Part shown: in pieces, positions 32,959-41,645 of the stretch | How the letters are laid out: every line of letters starts with the position of its first letter | How positions within the stretch are numbered: the first letter of the stretch is position 1 | DNA from: Bacteroidales bacterium | GTDB taxonomy: Bacteria > Bacteroidota > Bacteroidia > Bacteroidales > WCHB1-69 | NCBI GenBank assembly: GCA_017549765.1 | Contig: JAFYNM010000036.1 | Coordinates: forward strand, 1-62,708 | Length of the DNA stretch: 62,708 bases | Reading direction: 5' to 3' | Made by a program: the position numbers and the translations under genes | Notes under the pieces: generated by a model | What the model was told of the DNA's origin: nothing | The model's input: the letters and a program-made list of their open reading frames with translations, nothing else | Databases searched by the model: none

Positions 32959-34497
32959 TTATGTTTTAGAATCTAAAAAAAACACCTTCCCCCACGCCTT
33001 CTTCAACAGCCTGTTCACATCATCGGAGATATGCCAATAATAAACCACTATGGTGGCGACTACCAGCCATACCAGCGAGCGAATCACACCCTCGGCAATC
33101 TGGCCTACCAAACTGAGGTCGGAGATCTGGACCAGTGAGGCGATGAGGTGCTTTCTGACCAGATAATCGGCTACGAACAAGGCGACACCTATCGCCAAGA
33201 CCTTCAGATGCTGGACACTCAGGAACGTAATGTCGAGTTTCCACTTGGTCATGGCTAACAACAGCAGGTAATAGAAGAGATAGGCCAAGAGCGTGGAAAG
33301 GGCGGCTCCTTCGATGCCCATCTTGGGGATCAAGAACAGGTTGAGCAGAATGGCCGAGGTGGTCAGGATGACCGTGAAAAGCAAGGAGAAGTAGTAATAG
33401 CGGGAATATGACAGCGCGTTGTTGCTGATGCTCAAGGCGGAGTTGGAGAGTCGCGCCAGACCCAGGATGAAGACCACCCACTTGCCCGCAGCATACTCTT
33501 CGCCATTGGGCAAGATATTAAATAGCAAGTCGATATTGATCCAGATAAAGAAAAAGATGAGGGTGCTGGACAATAGCAGATGCAAAGTCACGGAGCGGCA
33601 CAGGGTGGTGGCCTTCTCCATGTCGTTGTTCTTGATGGCCTCCGCCAGATTGGGTTGCGCGATGGCGTTCAGCGAACGGTTGGGAATCTCAATCACCGTG
33701 GCAATATAGTTGGCGATGGCAAAGACACCCGTAAACGACAACCCCAGCTTGGCACTCACAAAGAAGGTGTTCAGCAGCGGCGTCACGCTGCCCGCGATGG
33801 CCGCCAAGATCAAAAAGGAGGTGTAGAAAAGGAAATCTTTCACCAAGGGCTTGGTCAAGAATTTGAAGTCCGGCTTCAAAGAGATCTTCCCCAAGGTGAA
33901 GAGATAGATCAGGTCGATGATCACCGCCGCCAGATAGGTAAGGCAGAAGCCCACCACCAATCCGTCAAGGGTGATGTGATGGGTGCCGTACAGGATGTAG
34001 ATGACAAGCAGCGCGACACGCACGCCTACCTCACGCACCAACTTAGGCACCACGATACGCATCAGCACGTTGCAGTTGGTCTCGAACACCGACTGGTACA
34101 ACATGAAGAGCGACATCGGGATGACGAACTTGAAGTACTGCACAAAAAGCGGCGACTTGTCGGCATAAACGTTCAGGATGGGCTGCTTGAAGATGGTGAG
34201 CACCAGCAGGAAAAGGAGAAAACCGACCAGGGGCACCACCAGCGTCCAAAAGAAGAAGCCGTGATTTTTGGACTCTTCATCCTTGAAATAGGGGAAGAAG
34301 CGGATGATGGAAGAGGTGGTGCCCAACTGCGCGAAGCTGGAGAAGAGCACGGCGGCGTCTACCATGATACGGGTAAGACCAACCACCTCTGAGGTGAGGT
34401 AGTGGGTGATGACAAAGAAGGTCGTGATGAAACCCACCGCAATGCCCACGGCGTTCACCAGCGTTCCTTTGATGCTCTGTTTGATGATGACACCCAT
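32959..34497 (-). CDS. Polysaccharide/lipid flippase (MATE/Wzx-like)
   Basis: A ~512-residue membrane protein with about twelve to fourteen hydrophobic helices, built like oligosaccharide flippases (polysaccharide_synt/Wzx). The ATG at 34497 is chosen: it gives MGVIIKQSIKGTLVNAVGIA, a typical first helix, and the upstream in-frame reading (MKKVIRWNNLFCYF...) passes through the promoter box. Typical features are the amphipathic first helix and the FASIVSLG-type central region FFSAKLGLSFTGVFAIANYIATVIEI. It may move lipid-linked sugars across the inner membrane, but the substrate is not shown. No glycosyltransferases are adjacent. Downstream by 4 bases is the dipeptidase gene. Confidence 0.82.
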   Translation of the reverse strand: MGVIIKQSIKGTLVNAVGIAVGFITTFFVITHYLTSEVVGLTRIMVDAAVLFSSFAQLGTTSSIIRFFPYFKDEESKNHGFFFWTLVVPLVGFLLFLLVLTIFKQPILNVYADKSPLFVQYFKFVIPMSLFMLYQSVFETNCNVLMRIVVPKLVREVGVRVALLVIYILYGTHHITLDGLVVGFCLTYLAAVIIDLIYLFTLGKISLKPDFKFLTKPLVKDFLFYTSFLILAAIAGSVTPLLNTFFVSAKLGLSFTGVFAIANYIATVIEIPNRSLNAIAQPNLAEAIKNNDMEKATTLCRSVTLHLLLSSTLIFFFIWINIDLLFNILPNGEEYAAGKWVVFILGLARLSNSALSISNNALSYSRYYYFSLLFTVILTTSAILLNLFLIPKMGIEGAALSTLLAYLFYYLLLLAMTKWKLDITFLSVQHLKVLAIGVALFVADYLVRKHLIASLVQISDLSLVGQIAEGVIRSLVWLVVATIVVYYWHISDDVNRLLKKAWGKVFFLDSKT

Positions 34498-34516
34498 ATC
34501 AACGAAATAACGGTTG

Positions 34517-34524
34517 CAAAAATA
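34517..34524 (-). promoter_or_regulatory. -7 element of the flippase gene
   Basis: Minus-strand TATTTTTG, an exact TAnnTTTG match, 19 bases before the ATG at 34497. Confidence 0.55.
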
Positions 34525-34527
34525 ACA

Positions 34528-34557
34528 AAAAAGGTTATTCCATCGAATAACCTTTTT
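34528..34557 (-). terminator. Rho-independent terminator of the M16 protease gene
   Basis: GGTTATTC (34533-34540), CATC loop, GAATAACC (34545-34552), flanked by five A and five T. It lies 19 bases past the M16 stop and 4 bases before the flippase promoter box, insulating the two units. Confidence 0.88.
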
Positions 34558-34575
34558 CAATATAGCTTATCTGTC

Positions 34576-37485
34576 TTAGTCTGTGATGATATCTTTATAT
34601 TTAACCTTCACCACCTTGCCGATTTTCTTGAGTTCCTTGGTATCAAAACGGCGGGCGTCACCGGCGATGGTCACCACCAACGGACGCTTGCCGATGTTGG
34701 TCTGATGGAATTTCCGCACATCATCCATGGTCATCCTCTTCAAAGCATCCAAAATCTTGGGACGAGGATCCTGAGAGTAACCCATCTCTTCCCAAATGCG
34801 CACACGATCGGGCATCTGTCGGAAAGAGATATATGCGGCTTCCTGCTGGCGAATAGCAGCGGTCTTGGCCATCTCGAACTTCTCCGGACGTTGGGGGAAG
34901 GTCAGCAGCAACTCACTCATCGCATCCACGCCCTCATTGGTCTTGTCGGCCTGCGTGCCCAGATATCCCATCGTGTAACCCGGTGCCTTGGTGCGTTCAT
35001 CATAGCTATAAGCACCGTAAGCAGAGTATCCGAGAGAGCGCAACTCTCTGATATCCTGAAAGATTACGCTTGCCACACTGCCACCCATATACTCGTTGTA
35101 CAGCATTTTCTGCGCTATGGAATAATCCTGAAGAGGAGAACCATTGATCAGAAAATAGATGTTACTCTGCATGAAACGAGGATTGCTGGCGAGGAAGACC
35201 CTTGGTTCAGAATAGCGTATCTGCTCACGGACTGGCTTCTTCATTCCAGTTCCCTTCTCATTCAACTGGAAGTTGCTCCTCAGAAGTTCTGTCACCTCAT
35301 CCATAGGCGTGCGCCCGACATAAGTAACGCAACCCGGGCTCATGAGAACATACGCAAAAGAAGACAACAAGCTTATTCCAGACACTTTCTTGATATTCTG
35401 AATAGACGGACGTTTCAGGTACGGGGAATTCTTTCCATAAAGAGCATAATAATAAAGAGCCGAGCCCCATGTCTCTGCATCCGAATGATTCATCTGTGCC
35501 TCAGAAGAACGCTTTTCCACAATCAGGTCCAGATATTTTTCATCATTGGCTGGCTCATACAGCTTCTTACCGCATAGATGCAACACCTTTTCCAAGGAAC
35601 TGTCAAATCCGGAAATGGTGATATAAGTCTCTCTGTCAGAAACCGTAATATCCATCTCAGCCCCTAACTTCTGAAGCTCAAGCTGGAATTGGGTGCCACT
35701 GAGCGGTCCTGTTCCTTGATAGGAAAGGTAGTCTGTTGCCACGGGGAGCAGCGGATCCTGCAATTGTCCATATTGGAAAATCAATTGAAGGGTGAAGATG
35801 TCATTGTAAGGATTCTCCTTGTAATACAACGGGAAGGCAGGATTAATGGAGGACCTTTGCACATCCACGTCAAAATCCACTTGCTGGCACTTGATTTCCT
35901 CGACCGGCATGGACTCAATCTTCTGGGCAAAAGGTGAGGATAACTCCGCATTTTTCGTCACAATGGGTTTCCAAGAGGGTTTCTCCAACCGCTTGATGTC
36001 TTTTTGTCCGACCGTTGAACGGAAGGAGAGATAATCCTGACCGAAGACCTTGTTCGCTCTTTCAATCAAATCATCTTTAGTAAGTGATCGGAGCAGTTTC
36101 TCCCGCTCAAAATAGACGTTAGGGTCGAAGTTGTTGGAAGCGATATCAATCATCGTATAGAACTTGCTGGTCAACGATTCCATGCTCTCGTAATAGTCGC
36201 GCAGGCATTCCATCTTGACGGCCTCAAAGAGCTCGTCGCTAAAATCACCCTTACGCAGGCGGTCAATAGCGTTGAGCACCTGTTTCTCGGCATCCTCGTG
36301 TGACTGTCCACTCAGTTTAGGAACATAGAACAGGGTGTACAATCCGTGCTCCAGCATAGCATAGTTGAATGCACCGGCCTCCATCAACTTGTTCTCCTGC
36401 GTCAATTCGTCAAGAAGACCCGTATTAGCCTCGTTGTTCAAAAGGCCGCTCATGATGTCGAGATAGAAAGCCTCCGGATCCCCGCTGCCGACCGTCTGGA
36501 ATGCCAGGATGCCCATGTTGACGGGCGTCTCGGCTACCGTGACAGTCTTGACACCTTTAAAAGGAGCCACCGGTTTCCCCATTCTTTTGACAGGAGCTGC
36601 AACCAGTTTCTGGGTCTGGAGACCGCGTTCTTCTAACAGGTTCTCATTGTGCATCTTCCCCATCGTGCTTTCCAAAAGCGGCATAATCTCATTGCTCCTA
36701 AAATCACCCACCAAAATCAAGGTCATATTGTAGGGATGATAATATCTGGCGAAAAATGACTTCATGGCAGAGGTCTGGGGGTTCTTCAGATGCTCCTGAT
36801 AGCCGATGACCGGACGTGCGTAGGGATGGTCTCCGTATGCCGCCGCGATAGCATCCTCAAAAAAGACACTGGTGGGCTGGTCGGAATACATATTGAACTC
36901 CTCATATACAGCCTCCAACTCCGACTGGAAGAGACGGAACACTGGTTTGCGGAAGCGCTCTGCATATACGGTCAGCCATTTCTCCAGCTGATTGGAAGGA
37001 AACATGTTGTGATAGCAGGTCACATCGTTGGAGGTGAATGCGTTGACCCCGGTGCCACCCATCTTGCTCAAGATCACGTCCACCTCGTTGGGGATGGCGT
37101 ATTGCGCAGCACGGGCACTCACATCATTGAGTTTCTTCACGATCTCCTGACGAGAGGAAGGGTTCTCTTCCTTGTGCAAAGCATCATACAAACGATCGAT
37201 CTCATCCAACAACGGCTTCTCCGCTGCCCAGTCGGTGGTACCGATCTGGTCTGTTCCCTTGAACATGAGATGCTCCAGATAATGGGCCATACCAGTATTG
37301 TCGGCGGGGTCGTTCTTGCTGCCCACATGCACCAGCACCGCCCCGTAGATGGAGGGCTGTTGGTGATCTTCGCACAGCATCACCTGCATGCCGTTTTTCA
37401 ACGTATAGGTTTCAATCTTCATCGGTTGGGCAAAGAGGCACACAGCCGCGATGCACAACACCAACAGAAGCAAATATCTTTTCAT
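34576..37485 (-). CDS. M16-family (pitrilysin/insulinase) metalloprotease
   Basis: A 969-residue secreted Zn protease from the ATG at 37485 (an in-frame ATG at 37494 is 9 bases earlier). Signal MKRYLLLLVLCIAAVCLFAQ. The first domain has the inverted Zn motif HYLEH at residues 68-72 with the downstream ligand in the EAVYEEF segment, LVHVGSKNDPADNTGMAHYL, and NAFTSNDVTCYHNMFPSNQL. The protein has four M16 repeats in two halves; the second half has lost the HxxEH. It follows pgk with a 50-base gap. A longer reading that would add 98 Cys/His-rich residues is a shadow of pgk. Confidence 0.9.
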   Translation of the reverse strand: MKRYLLLLVLCIAAVCLFAQPMKIETYTLKNGMQVMLCEDHQQPSIYGAVLVHVGSKNDPADNTGMAHYLEHLMFKGTDQIGTTDWAAEKPLLDEIDRLYDALHKEENPSSRQEIVKKLNDVSARAAQYAIPNEVDVILSKMGGTGVNAFTSNDVTCYHNMFPSNQLEKWLTVYAERFRKPVFRLFQSELEAVYEEFNMYSDQPTSVFFEDAIAAAYGDHPYARPVIGYQEHLKNPQTSAMKSFFARYYHPYNMTLILVGDFRSNEIMPLLESTMGKMHNENLLEERGLQTQKLVAAPVKRMGKPVAPFKGVKTVTVAETPVNMGILAFQTVGSGDPEAFYLDIMSGLLNNEANTGLLDELTQENKLMEAGAFNYAMLEHGLYTLFYVPKLSGQSHEDAEKQVLNAIDRLRKGDFSDELFEAVKMECLRDYYESMESLTSKFYTMIDIASNNFDPNVYFEREKLLRSLTKDDLIERANKVFGQDYLSFRSTVGQKDIKRLEKPSWKPIVTKNAELSSPFAQKIESMPVEEIKCQQVDFDVDVQRSSINPAFPLYYKENPYNDIFTLQLIFQYGQLQDPLLPVATDYLSYQGTGPLSGTQFQLELQKLGAEMDITVSDRETYITISGFDSSLEKVLHLCGKKLYEPANDEKYLDLIVEKRSSEAQMNHSDAETWGSALYYYALYGKNSPYLKRPSIQNIKKVSGISLLSSFAYVLMSPGCVTYVGRTPMDEVTELLRSNFQLNEKGTGMKKPVREQIRYSEPRVFLASNPRFMQSNIYFLINGSPLQDYSIAQKMLYNEYMGGSVASVIFQDIRELRSLGYSAYGAYSYDERTKAPGYTMGYLGTQADKTNEGVDAMSELLLTFPQRPEKFEMAKTAAIRQQEAAYISFRQMPDRVRIWEEMGYSQDPRPKILDALKRMTMDDVRKFHQTNIGKRPLVVTIAGDARRFDTKELKKIGKVVKVKYKDIITD

Positions 37486-37535
37486 AATTGCCATAATCCA
37501 AGTTGTATTTAGAATTAAAATATGTCCAGAATGGA

Positions 37536-38735
37536 TTACTCCATCTCGTTCAGTGCAGCCACACCCGGAAGCACTTTGCCTTCCAGATACTCCAACATGG
37601 CGCCACCGCCGGTGCTGATATAGGAAACATAATCGGCCAAGTTGTACTTGTTGATGGCCGCGATGGAGTCGCCACCGCCGATGACAGAGTAAGCACCCGT
37701 CAATGTGGCAGCAGCCACACTGATGGCAACAGATTTGGTGCCCTGGCTGAACTTCTCCAACTCGAATACGCCCACCGGACCATTCCAAAGGATGGTGTCG
37801 GAGTTCTTCAAGACTTGGGCGATGTTACGTTGGGTTTTGGGACCTATGTCAAGACCTTCCCATCCGTCGGGAATATTATTGTCTTCCGGAATCAACACGT
37901 TGGCATCGTCACCGAATTTGTCACCGCAGATGCTGTCAACACGACAGTAGAAGTTGGTGCCCGCAGAGGCATTCACCTTATCCAAGATCTCCTTGGCCAC
38001 TGGCAACATATCGGGCTCGTACAGAGAATTACCGATCTTCAAGCCCATGGCGGCCAGGAAGGTATAGCTGAGACCACCACCCACAATCAAGTTATCCACC
38101 TTCGGCAACAGGTTGTTGAGGATGTTGATCTTGGTGGACACTTTGGAACCGCCGATAATGGCCGTGAACGGTCTGTCGGGCTCGTTCAACACCTTCTCGA
38201 GGCTCATCACCTCCTCATACATCAGATAGCCGGCGAAGGCCTTGCCGGGGAAGCAACGGGCCACCGTGGCGGTGGAGGCGTGCTCGCGGTGCGCCGTGCC
38301 AAAGGCGTCGTTCACATAGACATCGCCGAGACGGGCAATCTGCTTGGCGAACTCCACATCGCCCTTTTCCTCTTCGGCGTGAAAACGAAGGTTCTCCAGC
38401 AACACGATGTCGCCGGGCTTCATGGCAGCGCAAATCTGGGCGGCCTCTTCAGAGAGCACGTCGCCGGCAAACTGCACCGGACGACCCAGCACTTCGGATG
38501 CTGTGGCTACGATGTGACGCAAGGAGAACTTGTCGTTGACCTCGCCCTTGGGACGACCCAGGTGCGACATCAGGATGATGGCACCGCCATCGTCTATTAT
38601 TTTGCCGATAGTCTTGCGGGTACGCACGATACGCGTGATGTCCGTAACCTCAAAATTCTCATTCAACGGGACGTTATAGTCCACACGAAGTAATACTTTC
38701 TGACCTGAAAAATTAAAAGCGTCAATTGATTTCAT
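37536..38735 (-). CDS. pgk: Phosphoglycerate kinase
   Basis: Glycolytic enzyme transferring phosphate from 1,3-bisphosphoglycerate to ADP. The ATG at 38735 gives 399 residues. Conserved segments: LLRVDYNVPLNENFEVTDITRI (family signature), SHLGRPKGE, VLLENLRFHAEEEK, VNDAFGTAHREHAST, IIGGSKVSTKINI, VGGGLSYTF and the C-terminal nucleotide-binding VIGGGDSIAAI and YISTGGGAMLEYLEG. Normal length. Followed by the M16 gene on the same strand. Confidence 0.98.
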   Translation of the reverse strand: MKSIDAFNFSGQKVLLRVDYNVPLNENFEVTDITRIVRTRKTIGKIIDDGGAIILMSHLGRPKGEVNDKFSLRHIVATASEVLGRPVQFAGDVLSEEAAQICAAMKPGDIVLLENLRFHAEEEKGDVEFAKQIARLGDVYVNDAFGTAHREHASTATVARCFPGKAFAGYLMYEEVMSLEKVLNEPDRPFTAIIGGSKVSTKINILNNLLPKVDNLIVGGGLSYTFLAAMGLKIGNSLYEPDMLPVAKEILDKVNASAGTNFYCRVDSICGDKFGDDANVLIPEDNNIPDGWEGLDIGPKTQRNIAQVLKNSDTILWNGPVGVFELEKFSQGTKSVAISVAAATLTGAYSVIGGGDSIAAINKYNLADYVSYISTGGGAMLEYLEGKVLPGVAALNEME

Positions 38736-38783
38736 TGTGAGATATGATTTATAATTAATAATTAGAAACAAATATTAAGGCTG

Positions 38784-38791
38784 CAAAATTA
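38784..38791 (-). promoter_or_regulatory. -7 element of pgk
   Basis: Minus-strand TAATTTTG, an exact TAnnTTTG match, 48 bases before the pgk ATG. Confidence 0.5.
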
Positions 38792-38888
38792 CACAAAATA
38801 TCCTTACTATGCATTGTCAGCATAAAGTAAGATTATCTGGGCAAGAAGAAAAAATAATCCTACACCATTTCCGAATGAAAAATAATAG

Positions 38889-38896
38889 TATCTTTG
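38889..38896 (+). promoter_or_regulatory. -7 element of the Bro-N pseudogene
   Basis: TATCTTTG, an exact TAnnTTTG match, 38 bases before the start at 38935, so the promoter seems preserved. Confidence 0.5.
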
Positions 38897-38934
38897 CCGC
38901 AAAACAAATTATGAGCTGATACTTATAACAAACT

Positions 38935-39780
38935 ATGACTCAAAAACAAGCATTGCAAATCTTCGATAAAAAAAGAATCCGCACCGCATGGGACGACGAA
39001 TCGGAAAAATGGTATTTCTCTGTGGTTGATGTGGTGGAGGCACTTACCGACAGCACTAACCCGAGAAGTTATTGGAAAGTATTGAAACATCGGCTAATCA
39101 AAGAAGGAAATGAGTTGGTTACAAATTGTAACTAGCTGAAACTATTAGCTTCCGATGGAAAAAAATACAACACCGATGTAGCTGACACAGAGCAACTTCT
39201 TCGAATAATCCAGTCCATACCTTCACATAAAGCGGAACCATTCAAGCAATGGATGGCGCAAGTGGCGAGTCAACGCATTGACCAGATGCAAGATCCAGAA
39301 CTTTCCATCAACCAAGCGATTGTTGATTACCAACGACTTGGATATTCGGAAGCCTAGATAAACCAGCGAATCAAATCCATAGAAGTGCGCAAACATTTGA
39401 CAGACGAATGGAAACGGGCCGGCGTGGAAGAGGGGCAACAATTCGCATCCTTAACGGATATTATTTACAGACAATGGAGTGGGTTTTCTGCTAAAGAATA
39501 CAAACGCTTCAAAGGACTGAAAAAGGAGAATCTCCGCGACAATATGACCGACCTCGAAATAGCTGTTAATATGTTGGCCGAAGCCACTACCACGGAACTT
39601 TCAAAGCAAGAAAATCCTAATGGGTTTACAGAAAGTGCAGGCATCGCGAATCGTGGAGGAAAAGCAGCTCGTGGCGCGCGCAAAGTGATTGAGAAGGAAC
39701 TCGGACATTCTATTGTGTCCTCGCAAAATGCCAAAAGCCTTACAAAAGGCAAAAGGACTATATCATTGCCTGAAAAGTAG
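38935..39780 (+). pseudogene. Bro-N / DinD-like protein interrupted by two TAG codons
   Basis: One frame runs from the ATG at 38935 to 39780 but has TAG at 39133-39135 and 39355-39357. The N-terminal piece (KKRIRTAWDDESEKWYFSVVDVVEALTDS) is a Bro-N domain; the middle (LLRIIQSIPSHKAEPFKQWMAQVASQRIDQM) and C-terminal parts (RKHLTDEWKRAGVEEGQQFASLTDII) match the DNA-damage-inducible DinD-like relatives. Reading through gives an otherwise intact ~280-residue protein. From the family pattern as I recall it, the first TAG replaces Gln (CAG to TAG) and the second a Trp (TGG to TAG), which argues for ordinary decay rather than recoding. The final stop TAG (39778-39780) lies inside a dispersed palindrome, so the original end may be changed too. 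Confidence 0.8.
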
Positions 39781-39805
39781 AGACGCCATTCAATACGTCT
39801 CTATC
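39777..39805. repeat. Dispersed palindrome, copy D (intergenic, supplies a stop codon)
   Basis: Arms GTAGAGACG (39777-39785) and CGTCTCTAT (39796-39804) with a 10-base centre. The TAG of GTAGAGACG is the stop of the Bro-N reading frame. Same family as copies in the FISUMP gene and at 44525. Confidence 0.8.
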
Positions 39806-39887
39806 TAAAATGTCGGCAGGTCTTTAAGTCAGCCGAGGTTGGTAAGGAGATGACTACTCCTGTGTGATTCAACCTGTGTAACCATTA

Positions 39888-40682
39888 TCACACCGCCACG
39901 TCCGCCTTTATGTGCGGGTGCGGATCGTAATTCTCCAGTTGGAAGTCCTCGTACTGGAACGAGAAGAGTTCGTGGACCTCGGGGTTGATGCGCATGGTGG
40001 GCAGGGGGCGGGGTTCGCGCGTGAGCTGTAGCTTGGCCTGCTCCAAGTGGTTGGTGTAGAGGTGCGCATCGCCCAACGTGTGGATGAACTCCTTGGGCTT
40101 GAGGTCGCAGACCTGCGCCACCATCATCAGCAACAAGGCATAAGAAGCGATGTTGAAGGGCACGCCAAGGAAGACATCCGCGCTACGCTGGTAGAGCTGG
40201 CAGGAGATCTCGCCGTTGCAAACGTAGAACTGGAACAGCGCATGACACGGCGGCAAGGCCATCTGCTCAATCTCTCCTACATTCCAGGCACAGACCATCA
40301 AACGGCGCGAGTCAGGGTTGTGCTTGATCTGGTCAATCAGCTGCGCCATCTGGTCGATAGTGTGACCATCGGGAGCGGTCCACGAGCGCCACTGCTTGCC
40401 ATAGACAGGGCCCAAGTCGCCGTTCTCATCCGCCCACTCGTCCCAAATAGTGACCTTGTGGTCGTTGAGATAGCCGATGTTGGTGTCGCCCTGCAAGAAC
40501 CACAGGAGCTCGTAGATGATGGAGCGCAGATGCAGCTTCTTGGTCGTCAACAAGGGGAAGCCCTGCGACAGGTCAAAGCGCATCTGATAGCCGAAGATGC
40601 TCTTCGTACCCGTGCCGGTGCGGTCGCCTTTGAAGTTACCTTCCTCTAATATGGTGCGTAAAAGTTGCTGATATTGATACAT
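39888..40682 (-). CDS. thyA: Thymidylate synthase
   Basis: Methylates dUMP to dTMP with methylene-THF. The 264-residue length and landmarks match E. coli Thy[12 protein letters not shown] near the N terminus, the active-site Cys146 in [12 protein letters not shown], then [20 protein letters not shown] and [13 protein letters not shown]-type sequence ([15 protein letters not shown]). Last gene of the lysS-mrp-thyA group, separated from mrp by heptamer array 3. Its folate use links it to the cyclo-ligase at 30.7 kb. Confidence 0.97.
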   Translation of the reverse strand: MYQYQQLLRTILEEGNFKGDRTGTGTKSIFGYQMRFDLSQGFPLLTTKKLHLRSIIYELLWFLQGDTNIGYLNDHKVTIWDEWADENGDLGPVYGKQWRSWTAPDGHTIDQMAQLIDQIKHNPDSRRLMVCAWNVGEIEQMALPPCHALFQFYVCNGEISCQLYQRSADVFLGVPFNIASYALLLMMVAQVCDLKPKEFIHTLGDAHLYTNHLEQAKLQLTREPRPLPTMRINPEVHELFSFQYEDFQLENYDPHPHIKADVAV

Positions 40683-40686
40683 AAAG

Positions 40687-40721
40687 AGTTATCAGTTGTC
40701 AGTTGTCAGTTGTCAGTTTAG
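40687..40721 (-). repeat. Heptamer array 3 (AGTTGTC units), between mrp stop and thyA start
   Basis: Plus-strand units AGTTATC, AGTTGTC three times, AGTTTAG: five 7-base units that fill the gap exactly from the mrp stop (40722) to 4 bases before the thyA ATG. On the coding strand TAA/TGA stops occur in all three frames. Confidence 0.87.
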
Positions 40722-41549
40722 TTATCGACTCTCCAGGCCTTCGAGCATATCCACCACTTTGTCGAGATAGTTGACCTCCGCCTTCTCGATCTCTCCCTTG
40801 TCGCATAACGTTGCCAAATGGGGATCCATCGGCATCTCGGCCAAGAGATCGATGTCGAACTCGCGGCCCACCTCGGCGGTATGACTCTCGCCAAAGATTC
40901 GGATCTTTTCGCCGCAGTGCGGACAGACGGCGTAGCTGTAGTTCTCCACCAAGCCCAAGACGGGGATATTCATCATGTCGGCCATATTGACAGCCTTGGA
41001 GACGATGAGGGAGACGAGGTCTTGCGGGGAGGTCACCATGATGATGCCATCGACGGCGACACTCTGGAAGACAGTCAAGGGCACATCGCCCGTGCCGGGA
41101 GGCATGTCCACCAAGAGGAAATCGATATTTTCCCAGATCACATCAGTCCAGAACTGCTTGACCATGCCGGCGACCAGTGGACCGCGCCACACCACGGGCG
41201 TCTTCTCGTCGTGGGTGAGCAGGTTGGCGGACACTACCTGGATGCCTGTCTCTGTCTTGGCCGGGATCACGCCGTCCTCGTTGCCGCTCAGGAGCGTGTG
41301 CAGGTTGAACATTTTAGGTATGGAAGGCCCCGTGATGTCGGCGTCCAATATGCCTACATGATAGCCTTTTCGCTGGAGCTGGACAGCCAGCAGGGAGGTG
41401 ACGGAACTCTTGCCCACGCCGCCCTTTCCGCTGACGATACCGATCACCTTGCGGATGGAACTTCTTTGATTCGGTTGTTCGCGAAGATCTTGTACGGAAC
41501 AATTGCCTTTCTGGGCGCAACTGCCACAGTCATGATTACATTCTGCCAT
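40722..41549 (-). CDS. Mrp/NBP35-type P-loop Fe-S carrier protein
   Basis: A 275-residue ATPase of the Mrp/ApbC/NBP35 family, which holds and transfers Fe-S clusters. The deviant Walker A SGKGGVGKSS is at residues 40-49, the switch regions have DADITGPSIPKMF and LLVDMPPGTGDVPLT, and a C-terminal CPHC pair (YAVCPHCGEKIRIFGES) is the bridging-cluster site at the dimer interface. The N terminus has C4, C8, C11 and C17; C8-x2-C11-x5-C17 resembles the N-terminal cluster motif of eukaryotic-type NBP35 (C-x2-C-x5-C), which Mrp proteins usually lack. Second gene of lysS-mrp-thyA; fits with the suf genes in this window. Confidence 0.9.
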   Translation of the reverse strand: MAECNHDCGSCAQKGNCSVQDLREQPNQRSSIRKVIGIVSGKGGVGKSSVTSLLAVQLQRKGYHVGILDADITGPSIPKMFNLHTLLSGNEDGVIPAKTETGIQVVSANLLTHDEKTPVVWRGPLVAGMVKQFWTDVIWENIDFLLVDMPPGTGDVPLTVFQSVAVDGIIMVTSPQDLVSLIVSKAVNMADMMNIPVLGLVENYSYAVCPHCGEKIRIFGESHTAEVGREFDIDLLAEMPMDPHLATLCDKGEIEKAEVNYLDKVVDMLEGLESR

Positions 41550-41570
41550 ATTCGTAGTATACTTTTGCTT

Positions 41571-41645
41571 TTAGTCGTTAGTCTTTAGCCGTTAGCCATT
41601 GGCTTTCAACCTCTTAATTACTTAACTTCTTAGTTTCTTAACTCT
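41571..41645 (-). repeat. Mixed heptamer/octamer array 4, between lysS stop and mrp start
   Basis: Plus strand: TTAGTCG TTAGTCT, TTAGCCG TTAGCCA, TTGGCTT, then the octamers TCAACCTC TTAATTAC, TTAACTTC TTAGTTTC and TTAACTCT, up to the TTA stop of lysS at 41646. The unit changes from 7 to 8 bases partway. On the coding strand TAA/TGA recurs at each unit, covering all three frames. A short non-repetitive stretch (41550-41570) precedes the mrp ATG. Confidence 0.8.

Noticed and set aside
37486-37788. 98-residue Cys/His-rich N-terminal extension of the M16 protease, which could be read as a zinc-binding domain
   Set aside because: The sequence lies in another frame of pgk, and a proper signal peptide starts at 37485; it is a shadow, not a domain.
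39133-39357. Genetic recoding of TAG in the Bro-N gene
   Set aside because: Only one gene shows it, the second TAG likely replaces Trp rather than Gln, and all other genes read normally; decay is simpler.
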